Origin: Variovorax paradoxus | GTDB lineage: Bacteria > Pseudomonadota > Gammaproteobacteria > Burkholderiales > Burkholderiaceae_C | Direction of reading: 5' to 3' | DNA length: 64,000 bases | Assembly: GCF_018614955.1 (NCBI RefSeq) | Contig: NZ_JAGGNV010000043.1 | Coordinates: forward strand, 25,577 to 89,576 | Shown here: positions 49,567-58,582 of the stretch, piece after piece | How positions within the stretch are numbered: position 1 is the first letter of the stretch | Layout: every line of letters begins with the position of its first letter | The notes under the pieces: model-generated | Databases searched by the model: none | What the model was told of the DNA's origin: nothing | Seen by the model: the letters and a program-made list of their open reading frames with translations, nothing else | Position numbers and translations under genes: made by a program

Positions 49567-52500
49567 AAGCCCTCCGGACATGCGAACTCGCGCAGCTCGC
49601 GCAAGCGGATCGGATGCTGCACGCTGTTGGTCGTGACCTCGAAGCGGGTCTTGCGCGCGCCGATCTGGAAGATGATGAAGAACTTCTCCGGCGCGTCGCC
49701 GGCTTCGAGCTGGCCGTCGTCGAGCACGCGGAACAGGGCCCACGGCCCGTCGACCGCCATGCCCGAGCTGCCGCTGGTCGAGGGCGGGCTGACCTGCACG
49801 CGCACCTGGTTGCTGCCCTTGGGGCCGGGCCACTGCACCGCCATCGGCACTACCGGGCCGTGCGCGTACCTCACGAGCTGGCCGTCGACGTCGAGGATGA
49901 ACTGCGTGATGCCGGCATCCATCTCGACCGGCTTGAAGTCCAGCCGCATCGAGGGCCCGCGGCCGCCGGCGCGGAAGAAGATGTCCTTGATGCGCGCCGC
50001 GCGCTCGAACTGCGCGATCGCCTGCGCCGTGATCGCGCCCTGCTCCGCCACCGGCTTGTAGCGCCAGGGCCGCGTGCTGGTGTCGACCAGCGAGGCCAGC
50101 CGCTTCTGGAAGAAGTCGTCCATCAGGCCGCCGGGGCCGAACATCTGTCCGAAGTCCTCGGGCAGCACGTCGCGCTTGCTGCTCTGGACGAAGGGGTAGC
50201 GCCCGGCGATGGCCCGGGTGCAGAACTCGGTCACCGGACGCAGATCCTGGCTCAGGCTGCCGCGCTCGGCGACGCGCGCCTGCGTGGCGCCGGCCTGGCT
50301 CAGGTTCTCGACCATCGTGCGCACCGGCTCGGGCAAGCGCCCGGCATCGGACTTGAGCTTGCCGGCCACGTCGCCGGGCGGCGGCGAGCTGCGGCTCTTG
50401 ACCGCGGTATCGACCGCGGTGAGGTAGACGTAGACCTCGTTGAAGAGCTTGAGCGCATCGTCGATCGGCGCCGGCCCGTTGGGCGTGGGCGAGGTGACGA
50501 GCCGGCGCAGCGGCTCGAAGCGGTCGTCGACGATGCTCTCGATGCGCCTGGGCGCGGCCGTTGGCTTGCTGGGGTCGCCGCCGAACAGGTCTTCCAGACC
50601 CTTGCGCGTGTTGCGCACGGTCTCGGTGGCCTTGCTCACCACGTCCTTGCCGGTTTCGGCCGGCGTCAGCGTGGTTTCCTTGACCACCGCGCGCAGGAAG
50701 CTGGCGAGCGGCGAGCCGGTGCCCGAGAGGATGCGCGCGGTCTCGATGTTCTTCTCCAGGCCGGTGGCGCGCACCAGGCGCACGTCGGACAAGAGCGCCT
50801 CCCACACCTTGACGTATTCCTCGAGGTAGAGCCGGCGCACGCGGTCGGTCAGCGCGCCGAGCGCAGCGGCGTCGCGCATCCGGTCGGCCGCGCCGCGCTC
50901 CTGGCCCAGCACCCACGGGTCTTCGTTGGCGAGCAGGCCGGTAAGCACCGTAACCTCGTTCTGGAAGCGCTTGTGGTAGCCGTCGTAGGTGAACATGCCC
51001 GGCACGCCGTCGGCGAGCGGCTTGCCGCTGATGCGCTCGAACACCAGCGGACCCGCGGGGCCGGCGGCGGTGGCGACGCTGAAGGGCGGGATGTCCTTGC
51101 CGAGACGCTGGCGCTTCAAGCGGCTGAACACGCGCTGCTCCAGTGGGTAGCTCGCGAGCACGGCGCGCACGTTGCGCACCAGGTTCTCGTCCATCTTGAG
51201 CGGCGAGCGCGGCGGACCCTGTGCGATCAGCACGTCCAGCTGGTCCTCCAGCAGCTTGCGCTGTTCTTCGGGAATGCCGCGGTCCAGGCTGCGCGCCCAG
51301 TCGAGCGTGATCCAGGCCTTCAGCGCGTCGGCATCGAAGCGTTCGGGCTGGTGCAGCATCAGGTAGGTCTTGAGCGCCTCGTAGCTGAACTCGAGGTTGT
51401 CCTTCTGCGCCGTGCGCAGCTGGTCCTCGATGCGCTTGGCGAGCTGCGGCAGGAAGGCCTCGTTGAGCGCGCGCTGGTGCGCCAGCATCGCGGCGGCATC
51501 GAGCTTGTCGCCCTGGTAGAGGCCGAGCGTCATCGACAGCGGTTCTTCGCCTTCGCGGTTCTCGGACGTCTTCCAGATGTTGCGCAAGGCCTGCAGCACC
51601 GGCGCCACTTCGACCAGGTTCGACACGCGCGCGGGCAGCGCCGCCAGCGTCTGCCGCGCCGGATCGACGCGCGCTTCGACCGCCTTCAGGTAGTTCATGT
51701 TCTGCCAGGTGCTGTAGCCCCAGGCGGCGAGCAGCGCGACGGTGAGCAGCGTCATCGCGGTCACGCCCGCCAGGCGCAGTGTGTTGCGGCGGCGTTCGAG
51801 CTTGACGTCGGCACCGGCGAGCCGCTGCTCCGGGAACACCACGTCGCGCAAGAGCGAGGTGAGGAAGTAGCTGCGCCCGCTGCTCTTCTGCGGCGGGAGC
51901 ATGGCGCGTTCGAGCCCGAAGCTGCGCGCGAGGCTGCCCATCACGCGGTCGATCGGGCTGCCTTCCTGTGTGCCGCTGGTGAAGTAGACGCCGCGCACCC
52001 AGGGCGGCTGCGCGAAGCGCGAGCCGGTGAAGACCTGGTCGAGCAGGTCGGACAAGAGCGGCCCGATGGAGCCGAACTGCGCCGGAAAGCCGAAGATCGC
52101 GGCGCGGCGCGTGCCGTCGGTCTCGCGCTGCATGCGCTGGATCAGGCTGTCGTTGATGCGCTCGTGCAGCAGGCCGAACTCGCGCTGGAAGGCGGTGGCG
52201 AGCCCTTTCTCGTCGACCTGCGCGCCCTCCTCGGCCGGCAGCGTGAAGCCGAAGACCTGCGCGCGCTGCTCCTTGCCCAGATCGGCGAAGTATTCGCTGA
52301 AGCCGTAGACCAGATCGCTCTTGGTCACCAGCACATAGACGGGCAGCCGCGTCGTGAGCTTGGCGTCGAGCTCCAGCAAGCGCGCGCGGATCGCGGCCGC
52401 GAGCGTGCTGCGCGCCTCGGTGCCCTGGCTCAGCAGGTCCGCCACGCTGACGGTGAGGAACACGCCGTTGAGCGGGCGCCGCGGCCGCACCTTCTTCAAC

Positions 52501-53162
52501 AGGCCGAGGAAGCCTTCCCACGCGCTCTTGTCTTCGGTCTGGTGGCTGTCCTGCGTGGTGTAGCGGCCGGCGGTGTCGATGAGCACCGCGTCGTCGGTGA
52601 ACCACCAGTCGCAGTTGCGCGTGCCGCCGACGCCGCGGATCGCGCCGGGGCCGAACTTGTCGGCGAGAGGAAACGAGAGGCCGGAGTTGATCAGCGCCGT
52701 GGTCTTGCCCGCGCCCGGCGCGCCGATGAACACGTACCACGGCAGGTCGTAGAGGTAGCTGCCGCCCGAGAGCGAGAGCCAGTCGCGCCAGCCCGGCTTC
52801 TTGCCGGCCGCGTGCAGGCGCATCTGCTTCAAGGTGGCCACGGCTTCGGTGAAGCGCGTGTTGAGCACCTTCTGTTCGCCGTTGTCGGCGCCAGCCGCGG
52901 GCTGCGCGGTGGGCGCCTTCATGAGGCCGTCGGTGAGATGCCGGCTGGCCTTGCGCGTGCGCCAGCGGCGGTAGACGGCGCGCAGCACCACCAGCAGCAC
53001 GATGGCGCCGATCAGCACGGCACGCGCGAGCTCGCTTTCGAGCGGGGCCAAGGCGCCGATCTTGATCAGCGGGCCGATCCACCAGATCAGCAGTGCGACG
53101 ACGAGCAGCGCCAGCGCGGTCAGCAGGAGGGGATGGAAGAGCCATCCGAAGAGCTTTTTCAT
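49563..53162 (-). CDS. tssM: T6SS membrane complex protein TssM (IcmF)
   Basis: 1199-residue inner-membrane protein. N-terminal hydrophobic segments lie near residues 10-35 and 45-65, and a third near 455. The cytoplasmic NTPase-like domain has Walker A GAPGAGKTT near residue 150, LIDTAGRY and VTKSDL. The periplasmic part ends in the C-terminal TssM domain (RPWRYKPVAEQGAITAQAIAQFERAARIKDIFF...). It forms the trans-envelope channel with TssL and TssJ. ATGA overlap with tssL upstream, GTGA with tagF downstream. A truncated, nucleotide-site-dead relative lies at 14310. Confidence 0.96.
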   Translation of the reverse strand: MKKLFGWLFHPLLLTALALLVVALLIWWIGPLIKIGALAPLESELARAVLIGAIVLLVVLRAVYRRWRTRKASRHLTDGLMKAPTAQPAAGADNGEQKVLNTRFTEAVATLKQMRLHAAGKKPGWRDWLSLSGGSYLYDLPWYVFIGAPGAGKTTALINSGLSFPLADKFGPGAIRGVGGTRNCDWWFTDDAVLIDTAGRYTTQDSHQTEDKSAWEGFLGLLKKVRPRRPLNGVFLTVSVADLLSQGTEARSTLAAAIRARLLELDAKLTTRLPVYVLVTKSDLVYGFSEYFADLGKEQRAQVFGFTLPAEEGAQVDEKGLATAFQREFGLLHERINDSLIQRMQRETDGTRRAAIFGFPAQFGSIGPLLSDLLDQVFTGSRFAQPPWVRGVYFTSGTQEGSPIDRVMGSLARSFGLERAMLPPQKSSGRSYFLTSLLRDVVFPEQRLAGADVKLERRRNTLRLAGVTAMTLLTVALLAAWGYSTWQNMNYLKAVEARVDPARQTLAALPARVSNLVEVAPVLQALRNIWKTSENREGEEPLSMTLGLYQGDKLDAAAMLAHQRALNEAFLPQLAKRIEDQLRTAQKDNLEFSYEALKTYLMLHQPERFDADALKAWITLDWARSLDRGIPEEQRKLLEDQLDVLIAQGPPRSPLKMDENLVRNVRAVLASYPLEQRVFSRLKRQRLGKDIPPFSVATAAGPAGPLVFERISGKPLADGVPGMFTYDGYHKRFQNEVTVLTGLLANEDPWVLGQERGAADRMRDAAALGALTDRVRRLYLEEYVKVWEALLSDVRLVRATGLEKNIETARILSGTGSPLASFLRAVVKETTLTPAETGKDVVSKATETVRNTRKGLEDLFGGDPSKPTAAPRRIESIVDDRFEPLRRLVTSPTPNGPAPIDDALKLFNEVYVYLTAVDTAVKSRSSPPPGDVAGKLKSDAGRLPEPVRTMVENLSQAGATQARVAERGSLSQDLRPVTEFCTRAIAGRYPFVQSSKRDVLPEDFGQMFGPGGLMDDFFQKRLASLVDTSTRPWRYKPVAEQGAITAQAIAQFERAARIKDIFFRAGGRGPSMRLDFKPVEMDAGITQFILDVDGQLVRYAHGPVVPMAVQWPGPKGSNQVRVQVSPPSTSGSSGMAVDGPWALFRVLDDGQLEAGDAPEKFFIIFQIGARKTRFEVTTNSVQHPIRLRELREFACPEGL

Positions 53163-54487
53163 CGCTTGGCTCCCGCGAGCTCGGCGGCCACCTGGTCCGG
53201 CGGGCTCAGCAGCACGATGTCGACGCGGCGGTTGCGCGCGCGGTTGGCCGGCGTGTCGTTGGCCGCGACCGGCTCCGCATCGGCCTTGCCGTCGGAACGC
53301 ATGCGCGCCGGCTCGACGTAGTTGGAGAGCGCGCCCTTCACCGCATCGGCGCGCGCGGCCGAGAGATGCCAGTTGGACGGATAGCGCATCGAGCGGATCG
53401 GCTGGTTGTCGGAGTGGCCGGTGATCAGCACCTCGCCCTTGACCTCGGCCAGCGCCTCGCCGACGCGCTTCAACACCGGCAGCGATTGCGCCATCGGGTC
53501 CGCACTGCCGGAGCCGAAGAAGCTGTCGCCGCGCAGCCGCACGGTGCTGCGGTCGGCCTCGTCGGTGACGGTGACCAGGCCCTGCTTGATCTCGGGCTCG
53601 AGGAACTTCGCAAGCCGCGGCGACTTGGCCAGGATGGCGGGCGGCGCGATCTGCAGGTGCGGCACGCGCAGGCTGGACACGGCCGCGTAGGTGGAATCGG
53701 AGCGGTGGTTGAGCGTAAGCCGCAGGCCGAACCACGCGAGCGCCAGCAACAACGCGAAGCCGGCCGCGAACACCCACATCGGCAGCGACTCGCGCAAGCG
53801 CGCCGAGCCCGTGCCCTGCCCGCGCCAGTGCGGCGAGAGCTCGGCCTCGACCGGCGGGCGGTCTTTCGCGATCAAGTCGGCCAGGCGCTGGCGCACGGTG
53901 TCGAGCTGCGCGCGGCCGTTGTCGATCACGCGGTAGCGGCCTTCGAAGCCGAGCGCGAGCACGCTGTAGATCAGCTCCAGCAGCTGGCGGTGCGTGGGCA
54001 CGTCCTGCGCGAGCTTGGCGAGCAGCTGGAAGATCTTCTCGCCGCCCCAGGTCTCGTTGTGGAACTGCACGAGCAGGCTCTGCTTGTTCCAGCCGCCCTG
54101 CACGCCCCAGGGCGTGTTGGCCACCGCCTCGTCGAGAGAAGTGCAGAGGACATAGCGCGCGGCCAGCACCGTCTCGTTGGAGATGCCGGCGCGGCGCGCG
54201 GCGGCGTCGAACTGGTTCACCGCATCGGCTGTCGATGCGCGCAGCGACTGCACATTGGGCGCTTGCGCCAGATTGCGCAGCTTGCCGATCAACACCAGCA
54301 GCTTGGCCGCGGCCGACACCAGCGGGTTGAGGAGGCCCAGCTCGCCGATCTCGGCCGGCAGCGGATCGGCGCCGCCGCCCATCGACGTGGGCGGCACGGC
54401 CGGCGTGCTGCCCCCGGGGCCGCGCGGCTTGGGCTTGATGACCGTGCGCTCCGACTCGAATGCGGCGAAGGGGTCCGGGGTTGTCAT
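53159..54487 (-). CDS. tssL: T6SS membrane protein TssL, OmpA-type (DotU)
   Basis: 442-residue protein. A Pro-rich N-terminus is followed by the DotU domain (NPLVSAAAKLLVLIGKLRNL, YVLCTSLDEAVANTPWG). One membrane segment (WVFAAGFALLLALAWFGLRL) precedes a C-terminal OmpA-like peptidoglycan-binding domain (VLITGHSDNQPIRSMRYPSNWHLSAARADAVKGAL). This extended form anchors the complex to the cell wall. It overlaps tssM and lies 32 bp after tssK. It is the canonical TssL; a second DotU-like gene is at 12964. Confidence 0.95.
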   Translation of the reverse strand: MTTPDPFAAFESERTVIKPKPRGPGGSTPAVPPTSMGGGADPLPAEIGELGLLNPLVSAAAKLLVLIGKLRNLAQAPNVQSLRASTADAVNQFDAAARRAGISNETVLAARYVLCTSLDEAVANTPWGVQGGWNKQSLLVQFHNETWGGEKIFQLLAKLAQDVPTHRQLLELIYSVLALGFEGRYRVIDNGRAQLDTVRQRLADLIAKDRPPVEAELSPHWRGQGTGSARLRESLPMWVFAAGFALLLALAWFGLRLTLNHRSDSTYAAVSSLRVPHLQIAPPAILAKSPRLAKFLEPEIKQGLVTVTDEADRSTVRLRGDSFFGSGSADPMAQSLPVLKRVGEALAEVKGEVLITGHSDNQPIRSMRYPSNWHLSAARADAVKGALSNYVEPARMRSDGKADAEPVAANDTPANRARNRRVDIVLLSPPDQVAAELAGAKR

Positions 54488-54519
54488 GGTGGTGCTCCGG
54501 CTATTGCACGGATGGACGG

Positions 54520-55851
54520 TTAGGAGCGGATCGCCCAGAACGCCAGGTCGAGACCCGGGAAGTCGCCCGCGATATGCATCGCGACGCCGCCCGACTGCTC
54601 GAGCTGGCGCCAGAGGTCGCTGTTGCGCGTGTCGAGTTCGAAGTAGTTGGCCCCCGAATGAAAGGGGATCTGCCGCGGCGCCACCGGCAGCGGCATCAGC
54701 GTGACGCCCGGCAGCGCGAGGTTGACCAGGTCGCGGATGCGCTCGACCGGCGCGATCTTCACTTGCGTGGGGAAGCGCGCGCGCAGCGCCTCGCTCGGCA
54801 TCTGGGCGTTGACCGCGAGAACGAAGGTGGCGTTGCGCTGCAGCTCGACATCGGGAATCACGGCCACGCGCACGCCGTGCTTGCGGTCGTGCAGCTCGAT
54901 GCGGATGGCCGACTGCTCCAGCACCATCGACAGGCTGCGCCGCAGGTCGTCCATCACCGGCTTGAAGCTCATCGCCAGGTCGTCATGCACGTAAGGCCCG
55001 AAGCGCGTGACGCGGCGCGAATCGCGAAAGCTCGCCAGGTCGCCGGCCAGCGCGAGCGCGTGCTCGTAGAAATGCTGCGGGTGCAGCATCGCGCTCCTTG
55101 CCAGGTGCGCGAACACGGCCTCGTTGCGGTTGACCGTCTGCAGCAACATGAAGTCCGCGATCTCGGCCACGCCGCCGGTGCCGCCCTGGCTCATGCGCCC
55201 GGCCAGCGCCTCGCCGCGCTGGCGCAGCAGGCCCAGCAGCTCGTCGAGCCAGGCGCGGATGACCGCATGGCCCGCCACGTCGAGCAGCGGCGGCAGCAGC
55301 ACGCGGTCGAGCTGCACCTGGTTGTCGACGCGCCGCTCGACCACGCGCGCGACGTTGAGCGTGGTCCAGGCGTCGGTCGCGTCGCCGGCACGCATCAGGC
55401 GCGTGTGCAGTTGCCCCAGCTGCAGCATCGCGGTGCGCTCGCCGGCAGTGTTGGAATCGGGCACATCGGACTCCAGCACGCGATGGCGCACCAGGTCGTC
55501 ATAGGCCTCGGCATCGGCCTCGCGCGCGCCCGCGCGGCGCAGCGGCAGGGCCAGCACGACGGCCTCGTCGCGCATCGTGCTCGGGATGTCGATGGGCTCG
55601 GGCAGCGGGTCGACCGCCGGCATGTCGAACACTGTGCCGTCGCCGAACAGGCCGACCGCGCGCACCAGCGCCAGCTTGCCGAGCGAGAGCGCGGCCTGAT
55701 CGATCTCGAGCTCGGCAAAACCCCAGGCATAGGGCGTGGTGCTTCGCAACAAAAGATGCCGCGCATGATCGGCATGGCGCTCGCTTTGCTGCAGGTGCTG
55801 AGGCTGCAGCAGCATCCCCTCGCTCCAGACCACTTTAGTTCGCCAACTCAT
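54520..55851 (-). CDS. tssK: T6SS baseplate-membrane connector TssK
   Basis: 443-residue protein that links baseplate to the TssLM complex. It begins MSWRTKVVWSEGMLLQPQHLQQSERHADHARHLLL, the usual TssK opening. TTPYAWGFAELEID and PVAPRQIPFHSGANYFELD are further hallmarks. The ATG at 55851 is chosen since conservation starts there; the longer frame from 55893 adds 14 unlikely residues. It is the first gene of the long leftward array. Confidence 0.95.
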   Translation of the reverse strand: MSWRTKVVWSEGMLLQPQHLQQSERHADHARHLLLRSTTPYAWGFAELEIDQAALSLGKLALVRAVGLFGDGTVFDMPAVDPLPEPIDIPSTMRDEAVVLALPLRRAGAREADAEAYDDLVRHRVLESDVPDSNTAGERTAMLQLGQLHTRLMRAGDATDAWTTLNVARVVERRVDNQVQLDRVLLPPLLDVAGHAVIRAWLDELLGLLRQRGEALAGRMSQGGTGGVAEIADFMLLQTVNRNEAVFAHLARSAMLHPQHFYEHALALAGDLASFRDSRRVTRFGPYVHDDLAMSFKPVMDDLRRSLSMVLEQSAIRIELHDRKHGVRVAVIPDVELQRNATFVLAVNAQMPSEALRARFPTQVKIAPVERIRDLVNLALPGVTLMPLPVAPRQIPFHSGANYFELDTRNSDLWRQLEQSGGVAMHIAGDFPGLDLAFWAIRS

Positions 55852-56091
55852 CCGCGCTCCGTCGACGGCGGGGCTCCGCCTGAATGGAAACATCTAGTTT
55901 CCGGCGCGAGGGAGCCCAGGCAAATCTGGCTAATGGCCTAGGCGGAGCACGCGGGATAGTGCTAAGGGGCTAGGCGCAATGCAGCGCAAGCCCTGCAGAA
56001 ATACGAATTGCCATCGGCATGAGCGTGGCGGATATTCGATGGCATGTCCGCCCTACGCGCCGCTGACGATCCAGCCGACGGGGGTGCGCGC
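55852..56091. promoter_or_regulatory. Divergent interval between tssK and the second caspase gene
   Basis: This 240-bp interval should contain the promoter for the long leftward T6SS array and that for the caspase-family gene. Several CTAG-containing short elements (near 55937 and 55970) and an AT-richer stretch at 55995-56035 stand out, but I cannot pick a convincing sigma-70 or sigma-54 promoter. No other gene seen. Confidence 0.3.
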
Positions 56092-57492
56092 GTGCGCCGG
56101 CTGCTGGGCTTGCTGGCGCTGGGGCTTGCCGTCGTATTCGCGCTGAGCCCCGCACAGGCCCAGCCGGCCGACAAGCGCATCGCGCTCGTGATCGGCAACG
56201 CGCGCTATCCGAAGGTGCCGCTGGACAATCCGGAGAACGATGCGCGGCTGATCGCAAACAACCTGCGCAAGCTGGGCTTCGACGTCAACGAGCAGCTCAA
56301 CGTCAACGTGCTGCAGTTCAGGCGCGCGCTGCGCGAGTTCGCGCGCCGGGTGCAGGAGGACGATGCGATCGCGGTGCTGTATTACGCCGGCCACGGGGTG
56401 CAGATCGACGGCCGCAACTTCCTGCTGCCGGTCGACATCAACCTGCGCGACCAGGAGGAGGTGAAGGACGAGTCGGTCGACATCGAGGAGCTGTTCTTGA
56501 GCCGCATCGAGAAGGCACGCTCGCACCCGCGCATCGTGATCCTCGACGCCTGCCGGGACAACCCCTTCGCCGGCAAGACGCGCAACATCCGCTCGGCCGG
56601 CGGGCTGGCGGAGATGGGTGCGCGCGGCACGCTGATCGCCTTTGCATCGGCGCCCGGCGCGCCGGCCGAAGACGGCCCGAGCGGCCGCAACAGCGTCTAC
56701 ACCAAGCACCTGGCCACGGAGATGATGGTGCCGGGCCTGGAGGTCGAGCAGATGTTCAAGAACGTGCGCGTCAAGGTGCTGCGCGACACGCGCGAGCGGC
56801 AGCTGCCGTGGGTCAACACCTCGTTGACCTCGAACTTCAGCTTCAACCCGGTACGGGATGCGCAGCCGGCCCGAGAGCAATCGGCCCGGGAGCAGCCCGC
56901 GCGCGAAGCAGTGCAGAAGCCGCCGGCGCGCGAACCTGCGGGCCGGCGCTTCGAGCCCAACGAACTCGAGAAGCAGCTCGAGCGCGCGCAGCGCGAGCTC
57001 GATGCGGGCCGCGCAACGGTGCCGCCACCCATCCAGCCACCGGCGCCTCAGTCCCCGCCACAGCCGGCCGCACAGCCGGCCCCGCAGGTGGCGGCGCTCT
57101 CGCCCCCCGCGAGCAGCACCACACCCGCCTCGGCAGCGCGCAAGTTCCTGGACCGCGCCGAAGTGGAGCAACTCCTCGTCGGCAAGACGCACACCCTCAA
57201 GGACATCGGTGCGGGCTACCTGATGCGCTGGGACATGCGAAGCAGCGGCCTCATCTACTACAACAGCCAGAGCATCGGCAACGCGAGCAGCAGCGGCTCG
57301 GGCCGCTGGGAGCTGAAGAACGACGGCAGCCTCTGCGCCAGGTTCAACCCCGTGCCGCCGGGCCGGCTGACCGACGCGCGCAGGCCCGACGACGGCTGCT
57401 GGCACTTCTACCGCGACGGCGAGAAGCTCATGCGCGCCAGCGCCACGGCGCCCCAGGCGCAGCCGCAGGCAGAGATTGTGAAGATCCAGTGA
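56092..57492 (+). CDS. Secreted caspase-family (metacaspase-like) protein
   Basis: 466 residues from a GTG at 56092, which places the signal peptide (LLGLLALGLAVVFALSPAQAQ) at the start; an ATG at 56044 would add 16 residues. The caspase domain has His in YYAGHGVQ (H101) and Cys in LDACRDNP (C154). A Pro/Gln/Arg-rich linker follows. The C-terminal ~100 residues (HTLKDIGAGYLMRWDMRSSGLIYYNSQSIGNAS...GCWHFYRDGEKLM) look like a small lipocalin-like beta domain. It diverges from tssK. Bacterial members are common and poorly characterised; a T6SS link is only by position. Confidence 0.82.
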   Translation: MRRLLGLLALGLAVVFALSPAQAQPADKRIALVIGNARYPKVPLDNPENDARLIANNLRKLGFDVNEQLNVNVLQFRRALREFARRVQEDDAIAVLYYAGHGVQIDGRNFLLPVDINLRDQEEVKDESVDIEELFLSRIEKARSHPRIVILDACRDNPFAGKTRNIRSAGGLAEMGARGTLIAFASAPGAPAEDGPSGRNSVYTKHLATEMMVPGLEVEQMFKNVRVKVLRDTRERQLPWVNTSLTSNFSFNPVRDAQPAREQSAREQPAREAVQKPPAREPAGRRFEPNELEKQLERAQRELDAGRATVPPPIQPPAPQSPPQPAAQPAPQVAALSPPASSTTPASAARKFLDRAEVEQLLVGKTHTLKDIGAGYLMRWDMRSSGLIYYNSQSIGNASSSGSGRWELKNDGSLCARFNPVPPGRLTDARRPDDGCWHFYRDGEKLMRASATAPQAQPQAEIVKIQ

Positions 57493-57495
57493 GAG

Positions 57496-58515
57496 CTACT
57501 CGGCGCGAATGTCGTTGGCCTTGACGACCTCGCCCAGCAGCTTGTAGTAGTCGCGCGTGAGCTGCGCCAGTTGCTCGGGCGTGCCGCCGCCGGCGTCGTC
57601 GCCGCGGTCGGCGATGGTCTTCTGCACGCCCGGGTCCTTGAGCGCGCTGTTCATCGCCGTGTTGACCTTCTTCACGATGTCGGCATTCAGGCCGGCCGGC
57701 CCGTACAGGCCGATGAAGGAGATGACCTGGAAGTCCTTGATGCCCTTCTCGGTTGCGGTGGGCACGTCGGGGAAGGCCGGCACGCGCTTGGCGCCGGTGG
57801 CCATCAAGGCCTTGAGCTGGCCGGACTTGAGGAAGGGCGCGACCACGGACGAGGCGTCGAACATGCAGGGGACGCGCCCGGCGATCAGGTCGGTCATCGC
57901 CGGACTGCTGCCCTTGTACGGCACGTGGCTCATCTTGGGCTTGCCGATGCGCTCGCGGAAGAGTTCCATCGCCGTCTGCACCAGGCTGCCGGGGCCGCCC
58001 GAGGCGTAGTCCACCGTCTTGCCCTCCTTGTCCTGCGCCTTGACCCAGGCAATGAACTCCTCGAGGTTCTTGACCGGCAGGCTGGCCGGCACCACCAGCA
58101 TCAGCGACGAGGTCAGCAGGAGGCCGATGGGCGTGAGCTTGAGCGGGTCCGCCACCGGCGTGTTGCGGTAGGTGTGCGGGTTGAGCACCATGTTGCTGCC
58201 GTTGCCCACCAGCAGCCTGTAACCATCGGGCGCTGCCTTCGAGACGAAGTCGGTGGCGATGTTGCCGTTGACGCCGGGCTTGTTGTCGATCACCACGCCC
58301 TGGCCCAGATTGGTCTGCATGCCGGCAATGAGGACACGCCCCGCGAAATCCGTCTGCCCGCCCGGCGGGTATCCCACCACCAGCGTGACCGCCTTGGTCG
58401 GCCAGGCGCCCTGCGCGGCGGCGAATCCGGGCAGCATGCTCGCGCCGAGGCCTCCCAATGCGAGTTGCAACGCGGTGCGCCGCGAAAGAGAGGCGTTCGA
58501 CTCGATGGGCATCAT
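57496..58515 (-). CDS. Tripartite tricarboxylate transporter substrate-binding protein (TctC/Bug family)
   Basis: 339-residue periplasmic binding protein. The N-terminus has a twin-arginine-type signal (SRRTALQLALGGLGASMLPGFAAA). The mature part begins WPTKAVTLVVGYPPGGQTDFAGRVL and contains IDNKPGVNGNIATDFV, both characteristic of Bug proteins, which are greatly expanded in Comamonadaceae. No TctA/TctB membrane genes are adjacent. It converges on the caspase-family gene with a 3-bp gap. Ligand unknown. Confidence 0.93.
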   Translation of the reverse strand: MMPIESNASLSRRTALQLALGGLGASMLPGFAAAQGAWPTKAVTLVVGYPPGGQTDFAGRVLIAGMQTNLGQGVVIDNKPGVNGNIATDFVSKAAPDGYRLLVGNGSNMVLNPHTYRNTPVADPLKLTPIGLLLTSSLMLVVPASLPVKNLEEFIAWVKAQDKEGKTVDYASGGPGSLVQTAMELFRERIGKPKMSHVPYKGSSPAMTDLIAGRVPCMFDASSVVAPFLKSGQLKALMATGAKRVPAFPDVPTATEKGIKDFQVISFIGLYGPAGLNADIVKKVNTAMNSALKDPGVQKTIADRGDDAGGGTPEQLAQLTRDYYKLLGEVVKANDIRAE

Positions 58516-58582
58516 GGTCTTCTCCAGACGTAGGCAGGTGTGAGCGGCCCATCTTAGGAGCGTGCCGGGTGCCCCACAAGGC

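Noticed and set aside
49614..53321. 1235-residue open frame opposite tssM
   Set aside because: Same reason: a mirror of the codon bias of tssM, with no recognisable motif.
12964..57492. Prophage or phage-tail-like bacteriocin because of sheath, tube, spike and baseplate genes
   Set aside because: TssB/TssC, TssJ-L-M, ClpV, TssA and PpkA/PppA/TagF identify a T6SS; there are no capsid, terminase, holin or integrase genes.
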